In this document: positions 36,631 to 47,003 of the stretch, in pieces
Numbering within the stretch: the first letter of the stretch is position 1
How the letters are laid out: each line of letters begins with the position of its first letter
NCBI RefSeq assembly: GCF_004104055.1
Contig: NZ_QOVJ01000004.1
Location: 62,001 to 126,000, forward strand
Direction of reading: 5' to 3'
Length of the DNA: 64,000 bases
Origin: Leeuwenhoekiella aestuarii
GTDB taxonomy: Bacteria; Bacteroidota; Bacteroidia; Flavobacteriales; Flavobacteriaceae
Notes under the pieces: model-generated
Seen by the model: only the letters and a program-made list of their open reading frames with translations
The model's database searches: none
Told to the model about the DNA's origin: nothing
Position numbers and translations under genes: made by a program

Positions 36631-37782
36631 ATGAGCAGAAATAGCATTGAAAATTCATTAATCAGATACTTAACTGGGCAAGCTTCCGAAAACGATGTAG
36701 AATCATTATCTGAATGGATAAAAGATGATGAAAACCAAAAGATGTTTCATGATTATGTAAAGATTCATTTTGAAATTTCAACAGTACTTCAGAATGAAGA
36801 AATTGCTCCTTTAAAAGACAGATTGATGTCTAAGATTTCTGAAAACAAGAAAAAGAATTCAAAAAAAATCACTACAAAACGTATTCTAAGCTATGCTGCC
36901 TTAGTCATTGTTTTCATAACAGGGGGATATTTTTCTGCTACACAACTTTTACTCCCCTTAATAAATAATACAGAGCAAAATATTCAAGAAAAATTTGTCA
37001 TTCTTGAAACAGAAGAGGGTGATCTGATAAAACTACAACCTACAAAGGAAAAGGTAATTACTAATGCTCAAGGCAATTCTATAGGTAATCAAAAAGGAGA
37101 AAAACTGATTTATCTCAACGACGCTCACGTAGCAGACCCCTCATATGTAACCATACGTATTCCTTATGGGAAAAAATTTAATATCGTTTTGGCAGATGGC
37201 ACAAGTATTTATCTCAATTCAGGCAGTACATTAAGATATCCAACATTTTTTAAAAAGGATATTCCCAGATCTGTAACGCTAACAGGTGAAGCCTTTTTTG
37301 AAGTTGCTGAAGACAAGACTCACCCCTTTATCGTTGAGTCTGACGCTATCAAAATTAAAGTTTTAGGGACCAAATTTAATGTCAATAACTACGCTGAAAA
37401 CCAAAATATACATACCGTTCTGGTAGAAGGTTCGGTTAGTCTTCTCAATCCTAAAAATTCTGATGAAATATTATTAAAACCCAACCAAAAAGCTGATTGG
37501 AATAGAAAAGATAATACAATCAATGTTGAAGACGTAGATTCTTACAGATACACCGCTTGGATGGACGGGAAATTAATCTTTAGAAATGCAAAATTTAATA
37601 AAATAAGCCGTGCGCTTGAAAGAAAATATAATGTCAAAATAGAAATAGAAAACAAAGAGCTTGAAAAAGAAATCTTTGATGCCTCTTTTGATATTGAAAG
37701 CATTAGAGAAGTTTTAGAATCTTTTAAAAGAAGTTATTCTTTTGAATATAAAATCGATAAAAATCACATTACAATCTATTAA
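36631..37782 (+). CDS. FecR-family anti-sigma factor
   Basis: A cytoplasmic N-terminal region (residues 1-85) is followed by one membrane segment (about 87-112). The periplasmic FecR domain (IRIPYGKKFNIVLADGTSIYLNSGSTLRYP...GEAFFEVA...FIVES) spans about 180-300, then the DUF4974 domain (about 315-383). Family knowledge: it holds its sigma factor until the STN domain of a loaded SusC-type receptor contacts the periplasmic part. The receptor with that domain is the next gene. Confidence 0.92.
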   Translation: MSRNSIENSLIRYLTGQASENDVESLSEWIKDDENQKMFHDYVKIHFEISTVLQNEEIAPLKDRLMSKISENKKKNSKKITTKRILSYAALVIVFITGGYFSATQLLLPLINNTEQNIQEKFVILETEEGDLIKLQPTKEKVITNAQGNSIGNQKGEKLIYLNDAHVADPSYVTIRIPYGKKFNIVLADGTSIYLNSGSTLRYPTFFKKDIPRSVTLTGEAFFEVAEDKTHPFIVESDAIKIKVLGTKFNVNNYAENQNIHTVLVEGSVSLLNPKNSDEILLKPNQKADWNRKDNTINVEDVDSYRYTAWMDGKLIFRNAKFNKISRALERKYNVKIEIENKELEKEIFDASFDIESIREVLESFKRSYSFEYKIDKNHITIY

Positions 37783-37928
37783 ATCAACTTTAAACTAATT
37801 AAAAATGAAACAACAACTAAGAGGCCCAACTTACCTGAATCAAAAAAACCAGAAAATGCTCTAACATTTCCCGGTTTTAAACTCTGATTTAAAACAAATT
37901 TTAAACCATTATTAACTACACGCAAATT

Positions 37929-40900
37929 ATGAAAAAACACTCACAAAGATGGAGTGCGAATCATTCTATTTATCTATTAAACTTAAAAATGAGCATTACT
38001 GCTGTACTTATAACCTTAATTTCAGTTTTTCAGGTTCAGGCTAATTCTTATTCACAAAATAAATTATCATTAGATCTGGAGCAGGTCTCTGTGATTGAAA
38101 TTATTAGTGCTATTGAAGCGAAATCAAACTATAAGTTTCTCTTTAATAGAAAAGATGTAAACCTTGAGCAAAAAGTCACTGTTATTGTAAATGATCAACC
38201 TATTGATGAGGTTCTTAAAAAGGTATTTAAGAATTCTAGTATTGATTACGAAATTCTGAATAATCAAATTATACTAAAAAAGGCTGTATCTAAGAATTCG
38301 CAATCGAAAAAACAAAATCAGTATGAAATTTCCGGAGTAATACTTGATCCTTCCGGCCAACCATTACCTGGGGCAAACATAGTAGAAAAAGGCACCAAGA
38401 ATGGTGCTACATCTGATTTTGACGGAAGTTTTACGCTTACTGTAGGTAATCCAAATGCTACTCTGGTAATAACCTATATTGGATTTACAACTCAAGAAAT
38501 TCCACTTGAAGGCCAAACAAGTGTTTCTGTAAAACTCGAAGAAAATGCTGCCAGTCTTGATGAATTGGTTGTTGTTGGCTACGGAAAGCAAAAGAAATAT
38601 TCAGTGATCAGCTCGGTTGCAACTATTGAGCCCGAAGAATTGCAAACCAGTTCTTCACGTTCTCTTAGTAATAATCTTGCAGGAAGATTGGCTGGTGTGA
38701 TCGCAGTACAGCGTTCTGGAGAAACAGGATATGATAACTCCCAGTTCTGGATTAGAGGAATTTCTTCTTTCGCCGGTAATTCTACACCTCTTGTATTAGT
38801 AGATGGTATAGAACGCTCTCTTAATAATATAGACCCTGCAGAAATAGCTACATTTTCTATACTCAAAGATGCAGCCGCAAGTGCTGTATATGGAGTGCGC
38901 GGTGCAAATGGTGTAATATTAATAACCACAAAACGAGGAAAAATCGCTAAGCCGAGTTTCAATGCGCGTTACGAGCATAGTCTTACACAGCCTACACAAT
39001 TACCAGAGTTTATAGGTGCTGCAGAGTATCTTGAAGTATTTAATGCTATCGCAAGAGAAGAAGGCAATACAGAGCCCTTTTCACAAGATCGAATTGATAA
39101 TATACGCTCTGGTATTGATCCTGATTTATTTCCTGATGTCAACTGGCTTGATGAGATCACGAAAGACTACGGATCAAGCGATAGGCTTAATCTAACCGTC
39201 ACAGGGGGAACAGATCTTTTAAGATACGCTTTTGTAGCTTCTTATTATGGTGAAGATGGTATTATTGAAAATGATCCAAGACAAGAATGGGATTCTTCTC
39301 CACATTTAGATCGTTATAACATGCGTTCAAATCTTGATTTGAATATGACTCCAACTACCTTGTTTCGGGTGAGTATAGGTGGTTTTCTTCAGGATCTGAG
39401 AAGAGCTCCTCAAAACGTAAATGAGTTATTAAACCTTGCATTTGAAACGCCACCTTATCAGCATCCCACGCAATACTCTTCTGGAGAAATACCTGTTCAG
39501 CCAGAGAGAGCAAATCCTTGGGCTCTGGCTACTCAAACCGGTTATGAGCGTCAAAGTGCTAGTAAATTAGAATCGTTATTTTCTGTAGAGCAAGATCTAG
39601 ACTTTGTAATTCAGGGATTATCTACAACATTTAAGTTTTCTTTTGACCGGTATAATGCAAATAGTGTTAGACGTGCAAAACAACTTGAATATTATAATCC
39701 GGCAACCGGGAGAAACGAAGACGGTTCCTTAGATTTAATTGTTTACAGGTTTGGCCAGGATTTCTTAGGGTACGAAACAGGTTCAGAATGGGGTAATAAA
39801 GCAGTTTATCTTGAGGGTAGAGTTGAGTACTCTAACAATTTTAAGGGAGACCATCAGGTAGATGGTTTGTTTTTGTATAATCAGCGTAATTATGATGACG
39901 GATCAAGACTGCCTTATCGAAATCAAGGTTTTGCAGGACGGGCTGCGTATTCCTACAAACGTAGGTATATAGCCGAATTTAACTTTGGCTATAACGGTTC
40001 AGAGAATTTCGCTAAAGGTAAGCGTTATGGATTCTTCCCTTCTGCAGCAGTGGGTTGGGTTATTTCTGAAGAAGATTTCTTAAAAGATAATAAAGCAATA
40101 TCTAATCTCAAACTTAGAGCATCTTATGGTCTTGCAGGTAACGATCAAATAGACGGGCGTAGGTTTGCATATATAACAACTATAGGTGATACAAATGGCT
40201 ATAGATGGGGAGTTAATAATGATTACCAAAGAGCAGGTCGCTGGGAAGGAGATTATGGGGTACCTAATTTAACTTGGGAAACGGTAGCAAAGGCTAATCT
40301 TGGTGTCAACCTAGGTTTGTGGAATAGTATTAATATTACAGCGGATGTGTTTAATGAAGTGCGTAGCGATATTTTTATGCAAAGGCGCACGGTGCCTGGA
40401 TCCTCTGGCTTTGTAAACAATCCGTGGTCAAACTATGGTAAAGTAAAAAATCAGGGTTTTGAAGTTTCTTTAGATGTGAATAAGAGATTTAACGATGATT
40501 TTTCAATAAGAGGATGGGGTAATTTCAGTTATGCACATAATGAAATACTGGAACAGGATGAACCAGCAGCTATCATAGGCACCAACCGCTCCTCTACAGG
40601 GGAATCTGTGGGGCAGATATTTGGACTTTTAGATGATGGGCTGTTTACTAACGAGGACTTTGCAGATATTGATAACGGTATATTGAATGATGAGGTACCC
40701 GAGCATACTTTTGGAAATGTAAGACCTGGTGATATTAAGTATAAGGATCTTGATGGAGATGGAAGAATTACAGAATTAGATAGAACCGCTATAGGAGGTA
40801 GTTATACTCCAGAGATTGTTTACGGTTTTGGTTTTAACATGCAGTATAAAAGTTTTGATCTAGGTGCTTTCTTTCAAGGAAATGCGAATACGTATCGAAT

Positions 40901-41294
40901 TATAGGAGGAAATTACTTCAGCCCTGGTTCAGGTCAAGGAGGACTAGGTAACATCTATACGAATTATACAGATCGCTGGACGGTAGATAACCCACAACAA
41001 GATGTATTTTGGCCACGTCTATCTAGTTCACCAAATGCCAATAATGATAAAGCGTCTACCTGGTGGCTTAGAGATATGAGTATGCTTCGCCTTAAAAATG
41101 TAGAATTTGGATATACTTTCCCAAAGAGATTAACAGAAAAAATAAGCAGTAATAATGCTCGTCTTTATGTTAGAGGTAACAATGTACTTACACTTTCTTC
41201 TTTTAAACTTTGGGATCCTGAAATTGATACTGGTACAGGGTTTACTTACCCTCCTATGCAATCTATTGCCTTAGGCCTAGATATTATCTTTTAA
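37929..41294 (+). CDS. SusC/RagA-family TonB-linked outer-membrane receptor with STN domain
   Basis: The protein has 1,121 residues. After an N-terminal signal segment there is an STN domain (about 45-115, LSLDLEQVSVIEIISAIEAKSNYKFLFN), then a carboxypeptidase-regulatory-like domain (about 133-215), the plug (NNLAGRLAGVIAVQ, FWIRGISSF, LVLVDGIERSLNNIDP) and a 22-strand-type barrel ending in LGLDIIF. The STN domain is the signal arm for FecR, linking uptake to the sigma factor. It pairs with the SusD gene 16 bases downstream. The nutrient is unknown. Confidence 0.95.
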   Translation: MKKHSQRWSANHSIYLLNLKMSITAVLITLISVFQVQANSYSQNKLSLDLEQVSVIEIISAIEAKSNYKFLFNRKDVNLEQKVTVIVNDQPIDEVLKKVFKNSSIDYEILNNQIILKKAVSKNSQSKKQNQYEISGVILDPSGQPLPGANIVEKGTKNGATSDFDGSFTLTVGNPNATLVITYIGFTTQEIPLEGQTSVSVKLEENAASLDELVVVGYGKQKKYSVISSVATIEPEELQTSSSRSLSNNLAGRLAGVIAVQRSGETGYDNSQFWIRGISSFAGNSTPLVLVDGIERSLNNIDPAEIATFSILKDAAASAVYGVRGANGVILITTKRGKIAKPSFNARYEHSLTQPTQLPEFIGAAEYLEVFNAIAREEGNTEPFSQDRIDNIRSGIDPDLFPDVNWLDEITKDYGSSDRLNLTVTGGTDLLRYAFVASYYGEDGIIENDPRQEWDSSPHLDRYNMRSNLDLNMTPTTLFRVSIGGFLQDLRRAPQNVNELLNLAFETPPYQHPTQYSSGEIPVQPERANPWALATQTGYERQSASKLESLFSVEQDLDFVIQGLSTTFKFSFDRYNANSVRRAKQLEYYNPATGRNEDGSLDLIVYRFGQDFLGYETGSEWGNKAVYLEGRVEYSNNFKGDHQVDGLFLYNQRNYDDGSRLPYRNQGFAGRAAYSYKRRYIAEFNFGYNGSENFAKGKRYGFFPSAAVGWVISEEDFLKDNKAISNLKLRASYGLAGNDQIDGRRFAYITTIGDTNGYRWGVNNDYQRAGRWEGDYGVPNLTWETVAKANLGVNLGLWNSINITADVFNEVRSDIFMQRRTVPGSSGFVNNPWSNYGKVKNQGFEVSLDVNKRFNDDFSIRGWGNFSYAHNEILEQDEPAAIIGTNRSSTGESVGQIFGLLDDGLFTNEDFADIDNGILNDEVPEHTFGNVRPGDIKYKDLDGDGRITELDRTAIGGSYTPEIVYGFGFNMQYKSFDLGAFFQGNANTYRIIGGNYFSPGSGQGGLGNIYTNYTDRWTVDNPQQDVFWPRLSSSPNANNDKASTWWLRDMSMLRLKNVEFGYTFPKRLTEKISSNNARLYVRGNNVLTLSSFKLWDPEIDTGTGFTYPPMQSIALGLDIIF

Positions 41295-41310
41295 TAAAAA
41301 AATATAGATT

Positions 41311-43158
41311 ATGAAAATTGTAAAATACATAACTGTCACACTCTTAGCTCTGACATTTACGTCTTGCTCTGATTATCTGGACCAAAAACCAGAAGATATA
41401 CTTACACTTGAAAAAGTCTTTAACGATAAAACCAGAACTGAAGATTGGTTAGCTGGTATTTATTCGAACATTCCAGATCCCTATTGGGGCATGATAAGAA
41501 ATATCGGCTACGATGCGTTTGGAGACGATATGGCTCCTTCTACTGGTTGGGAGCAATTTGGTTGGGATGTAATTGCTAAACAAAGAGGAGACTGGAACCC
41601 CACCTCAAACTGGAACAGTGATTATTGGGATGTATTGCCCAAAAGAATCAGATCTGCTTATATATTTATAGAAAATATTAAGGCATTACCAGCTCAGAAA
41701 GTTTCAGAAGAAGAAGTGCAGATTATGAAAAATGAAGCACGCTTTCTTATAGCCTATTATTATTTTCTATTAATTCAAGCTTATGGGCCTGTTCCCTTTA
41801 ATGAGGGTATACGTACAGCTGATGAAGACTTACTAAATGAAAGAAGACCGTATGATGAATTGGTTTCTTGGATTGATAATGAGTTAAAAGAAGTATCTCA
41901 AGAACTGCCTGCAACATATAGTGATGCGTCTAAGTTTGGTCGTGCCACATCAATAATGGCTTTAGCAGTAAGAGCACGTATGCTATTATTTGCCGCGAGC
42001 CCTCTTGTAAATGGCAACTCTGAATATTCTGGTTTTACAAACAGCCTGGGAGAACCACTTTTTAATACTTCTTATAGTCCAGAAAAATGGGTTAGAGCAA
42101 GTAGTGCGTGTAAAGAACTAATTGATGCAGCACATCAGGCAGGTCACGATCTGTATTATGAATACAATGATGACGGCTCTATAGATCCTTTTCTTTCCTA
42201 TCAAAATATGATGTTTAGAAAAACTACAGATGGCAATACTGAAATACTTTTTGCGCGTCCTGATGTAAATCACTGGGAGTATGATAAACATGCACAGCCC
42301 AGAGGTACTGCTGGTAACGGAGGTCTAGGAGTAACACAATCTTTGGTAGATGCATTTTTTATGGAGAATGGATTACCTATTGACGACCCTAATTCGGGGT
42401 ATGTTGAAAAAGGTTTTTCTGATGAAGCAGAATTTAGAAACACCAAATGGATTGAAGTTCAGGGAAATCAAGATGGAAAAGCGGGACAGGTTACGCTGCC
42501 AGATACTTATAATATGTATACCCATCGTGAACCTCGATTCTATATTTCTGTTTTATATAACAGAGCGTGGTATCGAAGAGAGAATCGCACTACGCGTTTT
42601 ATGAAAGATGAATGGGATGGAGGGCCCACGCACGATGCACCACAAAATGGATATCTTGTACGTAAAAAAGTACATCCAGATCACGATCCAAGAAACGGAA
42701 CAAATCCATATAGACCGGGTATTCTTTACAGACTAGGAGAAGCTTATTTAAATTATGCCGAAGCACTTAACGAAAGTGACCCAGGCAATCCTGATATTTT
42801 AAAATATGTTAACCTTATAAGAGAACGAGCTGGTATTCCTGACTTGCAAAGTGGTATGAACCAAAGTGAAATGCGCGAAGCCATACACAGAGAAAGACGT
42901 GTGGAGCTCAACTGTGAAATGGGATTAAGGTACCACGATATCAGACGTTGGAAAATAGGAGAAGAAACACTGGATAGAAAATTTTATGGGATGAATTTCT
43001 TTGCTTCTCAATATTGTGATGATGAAAGCAACCCCGATTGCTTTTTTATAAGAAAATCATATCAGGAACGTCAATTCTCTAAAAAAAATTATTGGATTCC
43101 TATTCACCAGACAGAAATAGATATCAATCCAGATTTGGTACAAAATCCGTTCTGGTAA
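41311..43158 (+). CDS. SusD/RagB-family nutrient-binding lipoprotein
   Basis: The protein has 615 residues with a lipobox (FTSC, Cys19). The helical TPR-like core and the SusD end region (YRLGEAYLNYAEALNESDPG..., IHRERRVELNCEMGLRYHDIRRW, IPIHQTEIDINPDLVQNP) are clear. It caps the SusC barrel and binds a large substrate, usually a glycan. No glycoside hydrolase, lyase, sulfatase or peptidase follows, so the substrate cannot be inferred from neighbours. A G/C-rich hairpin-like stretch at about 43167-43207 may end the transcript. Confidence 0.93.
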   Translation: MKIVKYITVTLLALTFTSCSDYLDQKPEDILTLEKVFNDKTRTEDWLAGIYSNIPDPYWGMIRNIGYDAFGDDMAPSTGWEQFGWDVIAKQRGDWNPTSNWNSDYWDVLPKRIRSAYIFIENIKALPAQKVSEEEVQIMKNEARFLIAYYYFLLIQAYGPVPFNEGIRTADEDLLNERRPYDELVSWIDNELKEVSQELPATYSDASKFGRATSIMALAVRARMLLFAASPLVNGNSEYSGFTNSLGEPLFNTSYSPEKWVRASSACKELIDAAHQAGHDLYYEYNDDGSIDPFLSYQNMMFRKTTDGNTEILFARPDVNHWEYDKHAQPRGTAGNGGLGVTQSLVDAFFMENGLPIDDPNSGYVEKGFSDEAEFRNTKWIEVQGNQDGKAGQVTLPDTYNMYTHREPRFYISVLYNRAWYRRENRTTRFMKDEWDGGPTHDAPQNGYLVRKKVHPDHDPRNGTNPYRPGILYRLGEAYLNYAEALNESDPGNPDILKYVNLIRERAGIPDLQSGMNQSEMREAIHRERRVELNCEMGLRYHDIRRWKIGEETLDRKFYGMNFFASQYCDDESNPDCFFIRKSYQERQFSKKNYWIPIHQTEIDINPDLVQNPFW

Positions 43159-43265
43159 AACTTTGTGAGGTTTTATGCCCCCTAACTAATTGTAAGGTGT
43201 GGGGGGTATAATTCTCATAAGAGAAAATAATAAACACAAAGAATTTAAATCAATAACGCTCAATT

Positions 43266-43712
43266 CTATTCTACTAAAATTTTATAAACCCCGGTCTGAC
43301 TATCTAATTCAAAATCAGTATTACGGATTTCTATCTCATTATATTTTGTAAATGAGCAGCAATCATCGGTTGTTCTTTCTGCATTTAAATATAAATTAAA
43401 TACTGTATCCTCACCTATTTTGATCTCAAGGTTTACAATTTCGGTTTCCCAGCCTACTTCCTGAATTTGGATTACATTTAATTGATTTTCAGAAATAAAT
43501 TGAAATGCTCTTTCTGTATTATCAATGGTATTTATGACCGAAATATCTTCGGGATTATACATATCTGTTGTAAAAAGATTTCCTCCAGTTTCTGCATCAA
43601 CAAGTTCAAATACAAAACTTTGAGGTGGTGTAAAACATTCGCCACAGTCGTCGCTATTACAAGATTGAAGAAGTGAAACAAATAGAATTAAGACTGTGTA
43701 GATTTTTTTCAT
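43266..43712 (-). CDS. Small lipoprotein of unknown function
   Basis: The protein has 148 residues with a lipobox (LQSC, Cys18) followed by a Cys cluster (CNSDDCGEC). The rest is beta-rich and acidic, with a second pair (DDCCSF). The family is not recognised. It is transcribed toward the BipA terminator and convergent with susD. Confidence 0.65.
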   Translation of the reverse strand: MKKIYTVLILFVSLLQSCNSDDCGECFTPPQSFVFELVDAETGGNLFTTDMYNPEDISVINTIDNTERAFQFISENQLNVIQIQEVGWETEIVNLEIKIGEDTVFNLYLNAERTTDDCCSFTKYNEIEIRNTDFELDSQTGVYKILVE

Positions 43713-43766
43713 TTTGATGTTTAACTAATAGATGCGTTTATAATAGAATAGTTGCGCGATTTTGGT

Positions 43767-43800
43767 AAAAAAAAAAGCACTTCCTTTCGGAAGTGCTTTT
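43767..43800 (-). terminator. Terminator of typA/bipA
   Basis: AAGCACTTCC pairs with GGAAGTGCTT around TTTC, with a long A run that becomes a T run in the minus-strand transcript. Confidence 0.9.
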
Positions 43801-43827
43801 AAATATGTCAATAAACGCTAAATCTAG

Positions 43828-45624
43828 CTAGATAGACTTGTTACGCTTACGTTCGTTTTCAGTAAGCAACACTTTACGTAAACGTAAAAAGTTAGGCGTT
43901 ACCTCAACGTACTCATCTTTTTGAATATATTCTAATGCTTCTTCTAAAGAGAATTTGATAGCTGGTACAATTTTAGCTTTATCATCTGCTCCGGAAGAAC
44001 GTACGTTAGAAAGTTTCTTTGTTTTGGTGATGTTCACGGTCATATCATCCTGACGGCTGTTTTCACCAATAACCTGACCTTCATAAATATCTTCACCCGG
44101 ATCAACAAAGAACTTACCACGGTCCTGAAGTTTATCAATAGAATAAGGAATTGCAGATCCTTTTTCCATAGAAACCAATGAACCGTTATTACGACCAGGT
44201 ATTTCACCTTTAAGTGGTTGATATTCTAAGAAACGGTGTGCCATAATCGCTTCACCAGCAGTAGCGGTAAGCAACTGATTACGTAAACCGATGATTCCGC
44301 GCGATGGAATCAAGAACTGGCAAACCATACGCTCACCTTTAGCTTCCATACTCAACATCTCTCCTTTTCTAATCGATACCATCTCAACTGCTTTACCAGA
44401 TACATTCTCTGGTAAATCAATAGTTAATTCTTCAATTGGTTCACATTTTACACCATCAACTTCTTTGATGATTACCTGTGGCTGACCAATCTGAAGTTCA
44501 TACCCTTCACGACGCATCGTCTCGATCAATACCGAAAGGTGCAATACCCCACGACCAAAAACCATAAATTTATCTGCACTATCTGTCTCTTCAACACGCA
44601 ATGCAAGGTTTTTCTCTAATTCTTTAAATAAACGGTCTTTAATATGACGTGAAGTCACAAACTTACCGTCTTTACCAAAGAAAGGAGAGTCGTTAATTGT
44701 GAAAAGCATACTCATCGTAGGCTCATCTATAGCTATCGTTTTTAAAGCCTCAGGGTTTTCAAAATCTGCAACAGTATCACCTATTTCAAAACCTTCAAGA
44801 CCTACTAGCGCACAGATGTCACCAGCAAGTACTTCTTCTACTTTTATACGACCAAGACCTTCAAAAGTGTGAAGCTCTTTAATTTTTGTTTTCTTTACAG
44901 TACCATCACGCTTTACCAAAGAAACATTCATTCCTTCTTTTAAAGTACCGCGTTGTAAACGACCTATCGCAATACGACCGGTAAATGAAGAGAAATCTAA
45001 AGAAGTAATCAACATCTGCACTGTACCTTCTTCGATTTTAGGAGCAGGAATATGTTCCATAACCATATCAAGAAGTGGCTCTATATTTTCAGTAGGTTTT
45101 TGCCAATCTTCACTCATCCAGTTGTTCTTAGCAGAACCATAAACTGTTGGGAAGTCAAGCTGCCATTCTTCAGCACCTAGTTCAAACATCAAGTCAAAAA
45201 CTTTCTCGTGAACTTCTTCTGGAGTACAGTTTTCTTTATCTACTTTGTTTACAACGACACAGGGCTTAAGACCTAAGTCAATTGCTTTTTGAAGTACAAA
45301 ACGCGTTTGTGGCATAGGTCCTTCAAAGGCATCTACCAGAAGTAACACACCATCTGCCATGTTTAAAACACGCTCTACTTCCCCACCAAAATCGGCGTGA
45401 CCAGGAGTATCTATAATATTGATCTTTGTACCCTTGTACATAACCGAAACGTTCTTAGACGTAATGGTAATACCACGTTCACGTTCTAAGTCGTTGTTAT
45501 CAAGAATTAGATCGCCGGTGTTTTCGTTTTCACGAAATAACTGACAGTGGTACATAATTTTGTCAACTAGGGTTGTTTTACCGTGGTCAACGTGCGCGAT
45601 AATCGCAATGTTTTTAATTTCCAT
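43828..45624 (-). CDS. typA: Ribosome-associated GTPase TypA/BipA
   Basis: The protein has 598 residues: G1 [11 protein letters not shown]3 [13 protein letters not shown]4 NKVDKEN and the BipA-specific C-terminal domain ([30 protein letters not shown]). BipA is an EF-G-like GTPase that helps 50S subunit assembly and is most needed in cold or stress. Just upstream of the ATG lies a palindromic leader (see the regulatory entry). The gene is monocistronic, with its own strong terminator. Confidence 0.96.
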   Translation of the reverse strand: MEIKNIAIIAHVDHGKTTLVDKIMYHCQLFRENENTGDLILDNNDLERERGITITSKNVSVMYKGTKINIIDTPGHADFGGEVERVLNMADGVLLLVDAFEGPMPQTRFVLQKAIDLGLKPCVVVNKVDKENCTPEEVHEKVFDLMFELGAEEWQLDFPTVYGSAKNNWMSEDWQKPTENIEPLLDMVMEHIPAPKIEEGTVQMLITSLDFSSFTGRIAIGRLQRGTLKEGMNVSLVKRDGTVKKTKIKELHTFEGLGRIKVEEVLAGDICALVGLEGFEIGDTVADFENPEALKTIAIDEPTMSMLFTINDSPFFGKDGKFVTSRHIKDRLFKELEKNLALRVEETDSADKFMVFGRGVLHLSVLIETMRREGYELQIGQPQVIIKEVDGVKCEPIEELTIDLPENVSGKAVEMVSIRKGEMLSMEAKGERMVCQFLIPSRGIIGLRNQLLTATAGEAIMAHRFLEYQPLKGEIPGRNNGSLVSMEKGSAIPYSIDKLQDRGKFFVDPGEDIYEGQVIGENSRQDDMTVNITKTKKLSNVRSSGADDKAKIVPAIKFSLEEALEYIQKDEYVEVTPNFLRLRKVLLTENERKRNKSI

Positions 45625-45629
45625 AAGAT

Positions 45630-45655
45630 GCCCTTATTTTAAGGGCGCAAATATA
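45630..45655 (-). promoter_or_regulatory. bipA promoter -7 box and leader palindrome
   Basis: On the minus strand TATATTTG (45648-45655) matches the TAnnTTTG -7 element, though no good -33 TTG is seen. Directly after it lies GCCCTTAAAATAAGGGC (45646-45630), a perfect 7-bp stem with a 3-base loop. It ends five bases before the start codon at 45624, so the transcript would begin with a hairpin or an operator overlaps the start site. Confidence 0.5.
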
Positions 45656-45978
45656 GTGGTAATTAATGACTTATTGATAGCTTATGTTGTATTAAGTTTT
45701 TAGCGTTTTTTCACGAGTATCGTTGTAGTTAACAAATTGATAATCAACTATCAAATATATCATCAAAATCTTATCTTCAGTTCATTTAAAATACAAACAA
45801 TTTATAGGCTCAGAGCATAGCATCAAAAATTACAGGTTTAAACATCACATTTCAGATACTTTAAAATTTTAGTTCGCTATACACTAACATCATTCAATTC
45901 GGAATCTACACATTCAATTTTGAATTTTCTATTTCATATTTCCAAAGCCTTATCTTTACACTCTAAATTTTTCAAAAA
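45656..45978. other. bipA-kdsA divergent intergenic region with two direct repeats
   Basis: CATTCAATTCGGAAT (45891-45905) and CATTCAATTTTGAAT (45911-45925) start exactly 20 bases apart, each nearly palindromic. TATCTTTA at 45951-45958 is a near-match to the -7 box for kdsA. TTGATAATCAACTATCAA near 45740 is another inverted repeat. No gene is seen in this stretch. Confidence 0.45.
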
Positions 45979-46797
45979 ATGAAATTGAATTCCATTCCAA
46001 AAATAAAACATACAGATACTAATAATTTCTTTCTTCTTGCAGGGCCTTGCGCGATTGAAGGTGAAGAAATGGCGTTACGCATAGCGGAAAAAATTGTTGA
46101 AATTACTAATAAACTTCAGATTCCTTATGTCTTTAAGGGAAGCTTTAAAAAGGCAAACCGAAGCCGTATCGATAGTTTTACAGGAATTGGAGATGAAAAA
46201 GCACTAAAAATCTTACGTAAAGTTTCTGAAACTTTTGATGTACCAACCGTTACAGATATTCATGTAAATGAAGATGCAGCAATGGCTGCAGAATATGTAG
46301 ATGTTTTACAAATACCTGCATTTCTCATACGTCAGACCGATCTGGTTGTCGCTGCAGCCGAAACCGGTAAAGTCGTAAACCTGAAAAAAGGCCAGTTTAT
46401 GAGTCCTGAAGCAATGAAACACGCGGTTACCAAAGTCACCGATACAGGTAATGAAAATGTATGGATCACAGATCGCGGGACTATGTTTGGCTATCAGGAT
46501 CTCATCGTAGATTTTAGAGGGATTCCAACAATGAGAAGCTATGCTCCTACTGTACTTGATGTTACCCACAGTTTGCAACAACCCAACCAAAGCAGCGGGG
46601 TAACCGGAGGGCGCCCTGAGCTTATAGGCACTATGGCCAAAGCCGGCATCGCAGCTGGTGTTGACGGTCTTTTTATTGAGACTCACTTTGATCCTAAAAA
46701 TGCCAAGAGTGATGGTGCGAATATGCTAGATCTTAGTTTGCTGGAAGGATTATTAACTAAACTGATAGCTATCAGAAAAGTAATTGCCGAAGACTAA
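45979..46797 (+). CDS. kdsA: 3-deoxy-8-phosphooctulonate (Kdo-8-P) synthase
   Basis: The protein has 272 residues in the NeuB/AroF-like TIM barrel: LLAGPCAIEGEEMALRIAE, FKGSFKKANRSRIDSF, DIHVNEDAA, QIPAFLIRQTDLV, and GGRPELIGTMAKAG with ETHFDP. It condenses arabinose-5-phosphate and PEP to Kdo-8-phosphate, needed for lipid A-linked Kdo. The length and core motifs are normal. It is transcribed alone, closed by a 14-bp perfect-stem terminator. Confidence 0.95.
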   Translation: MKLNSIPKIKHTDTNNFFLLAGPCAIEGEEMALRIAEKIVEITNKLQIPYVFKGSFKKANRSRIDSFTGIGDEKALKILRKVSETFDVPTVTDIHVNEDAAMAAEYVDVLQIPAFLIRQTDLVVAAAETGKVVNLKKGQFMSPEAMKHAVTKVTDTGNENVWITDRGTMFGYQDLIVDFRGIPTMRSYAPTVLDVTHSLQQPNQSSGVTGGRPELIGTMAKAGIAAGVDGLFIETHFDPKNAKSDGANMLDLSLLEGLLTKLIAIRKVIAED

Positions 46798-46831
46798 AGC
46801 ATATTTAACAAAATAAGAATCTCATAATTTT

Positions 46832-46875
46832 AAGGATTGCTAAAGTTCACGCTTTAGCAATCCTTTATTTTTTTG
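46832..46875 (+). terminator. kdsA terminator
   Basis: A 14-bp perfect stem (AAGGATTGCTAAAG / CTTTAGCAATCCTT) with loop TTCACG is followed by a T-rich tail. Confidence 0.95.
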
Positions 46876-47003
46876 AAAGCAATTTTATCAAATTAATTAA
46901 AAAGATCAGTTTTCATTCTTCTACAGAATCTTAAAAGACTGCGCATCAATATGCTATAAACTAAATTCTTAGTACATTTAAGTGCAATCAAAAACACGTT
47001 TAT

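Noticed and set aside
37805-37864. Short frame of 19 codons between fecR and susC
   Set aside because: Too short, out of frame with susC, and nothing but its start codon supports it; a leader peptide is possible but unsupported.
43167-43207. C-run/G-run pair after susD as a regulated terminator
   Set aside because: Pairing is irregular and lacks a T run; kept only as a remark in the susD entry.
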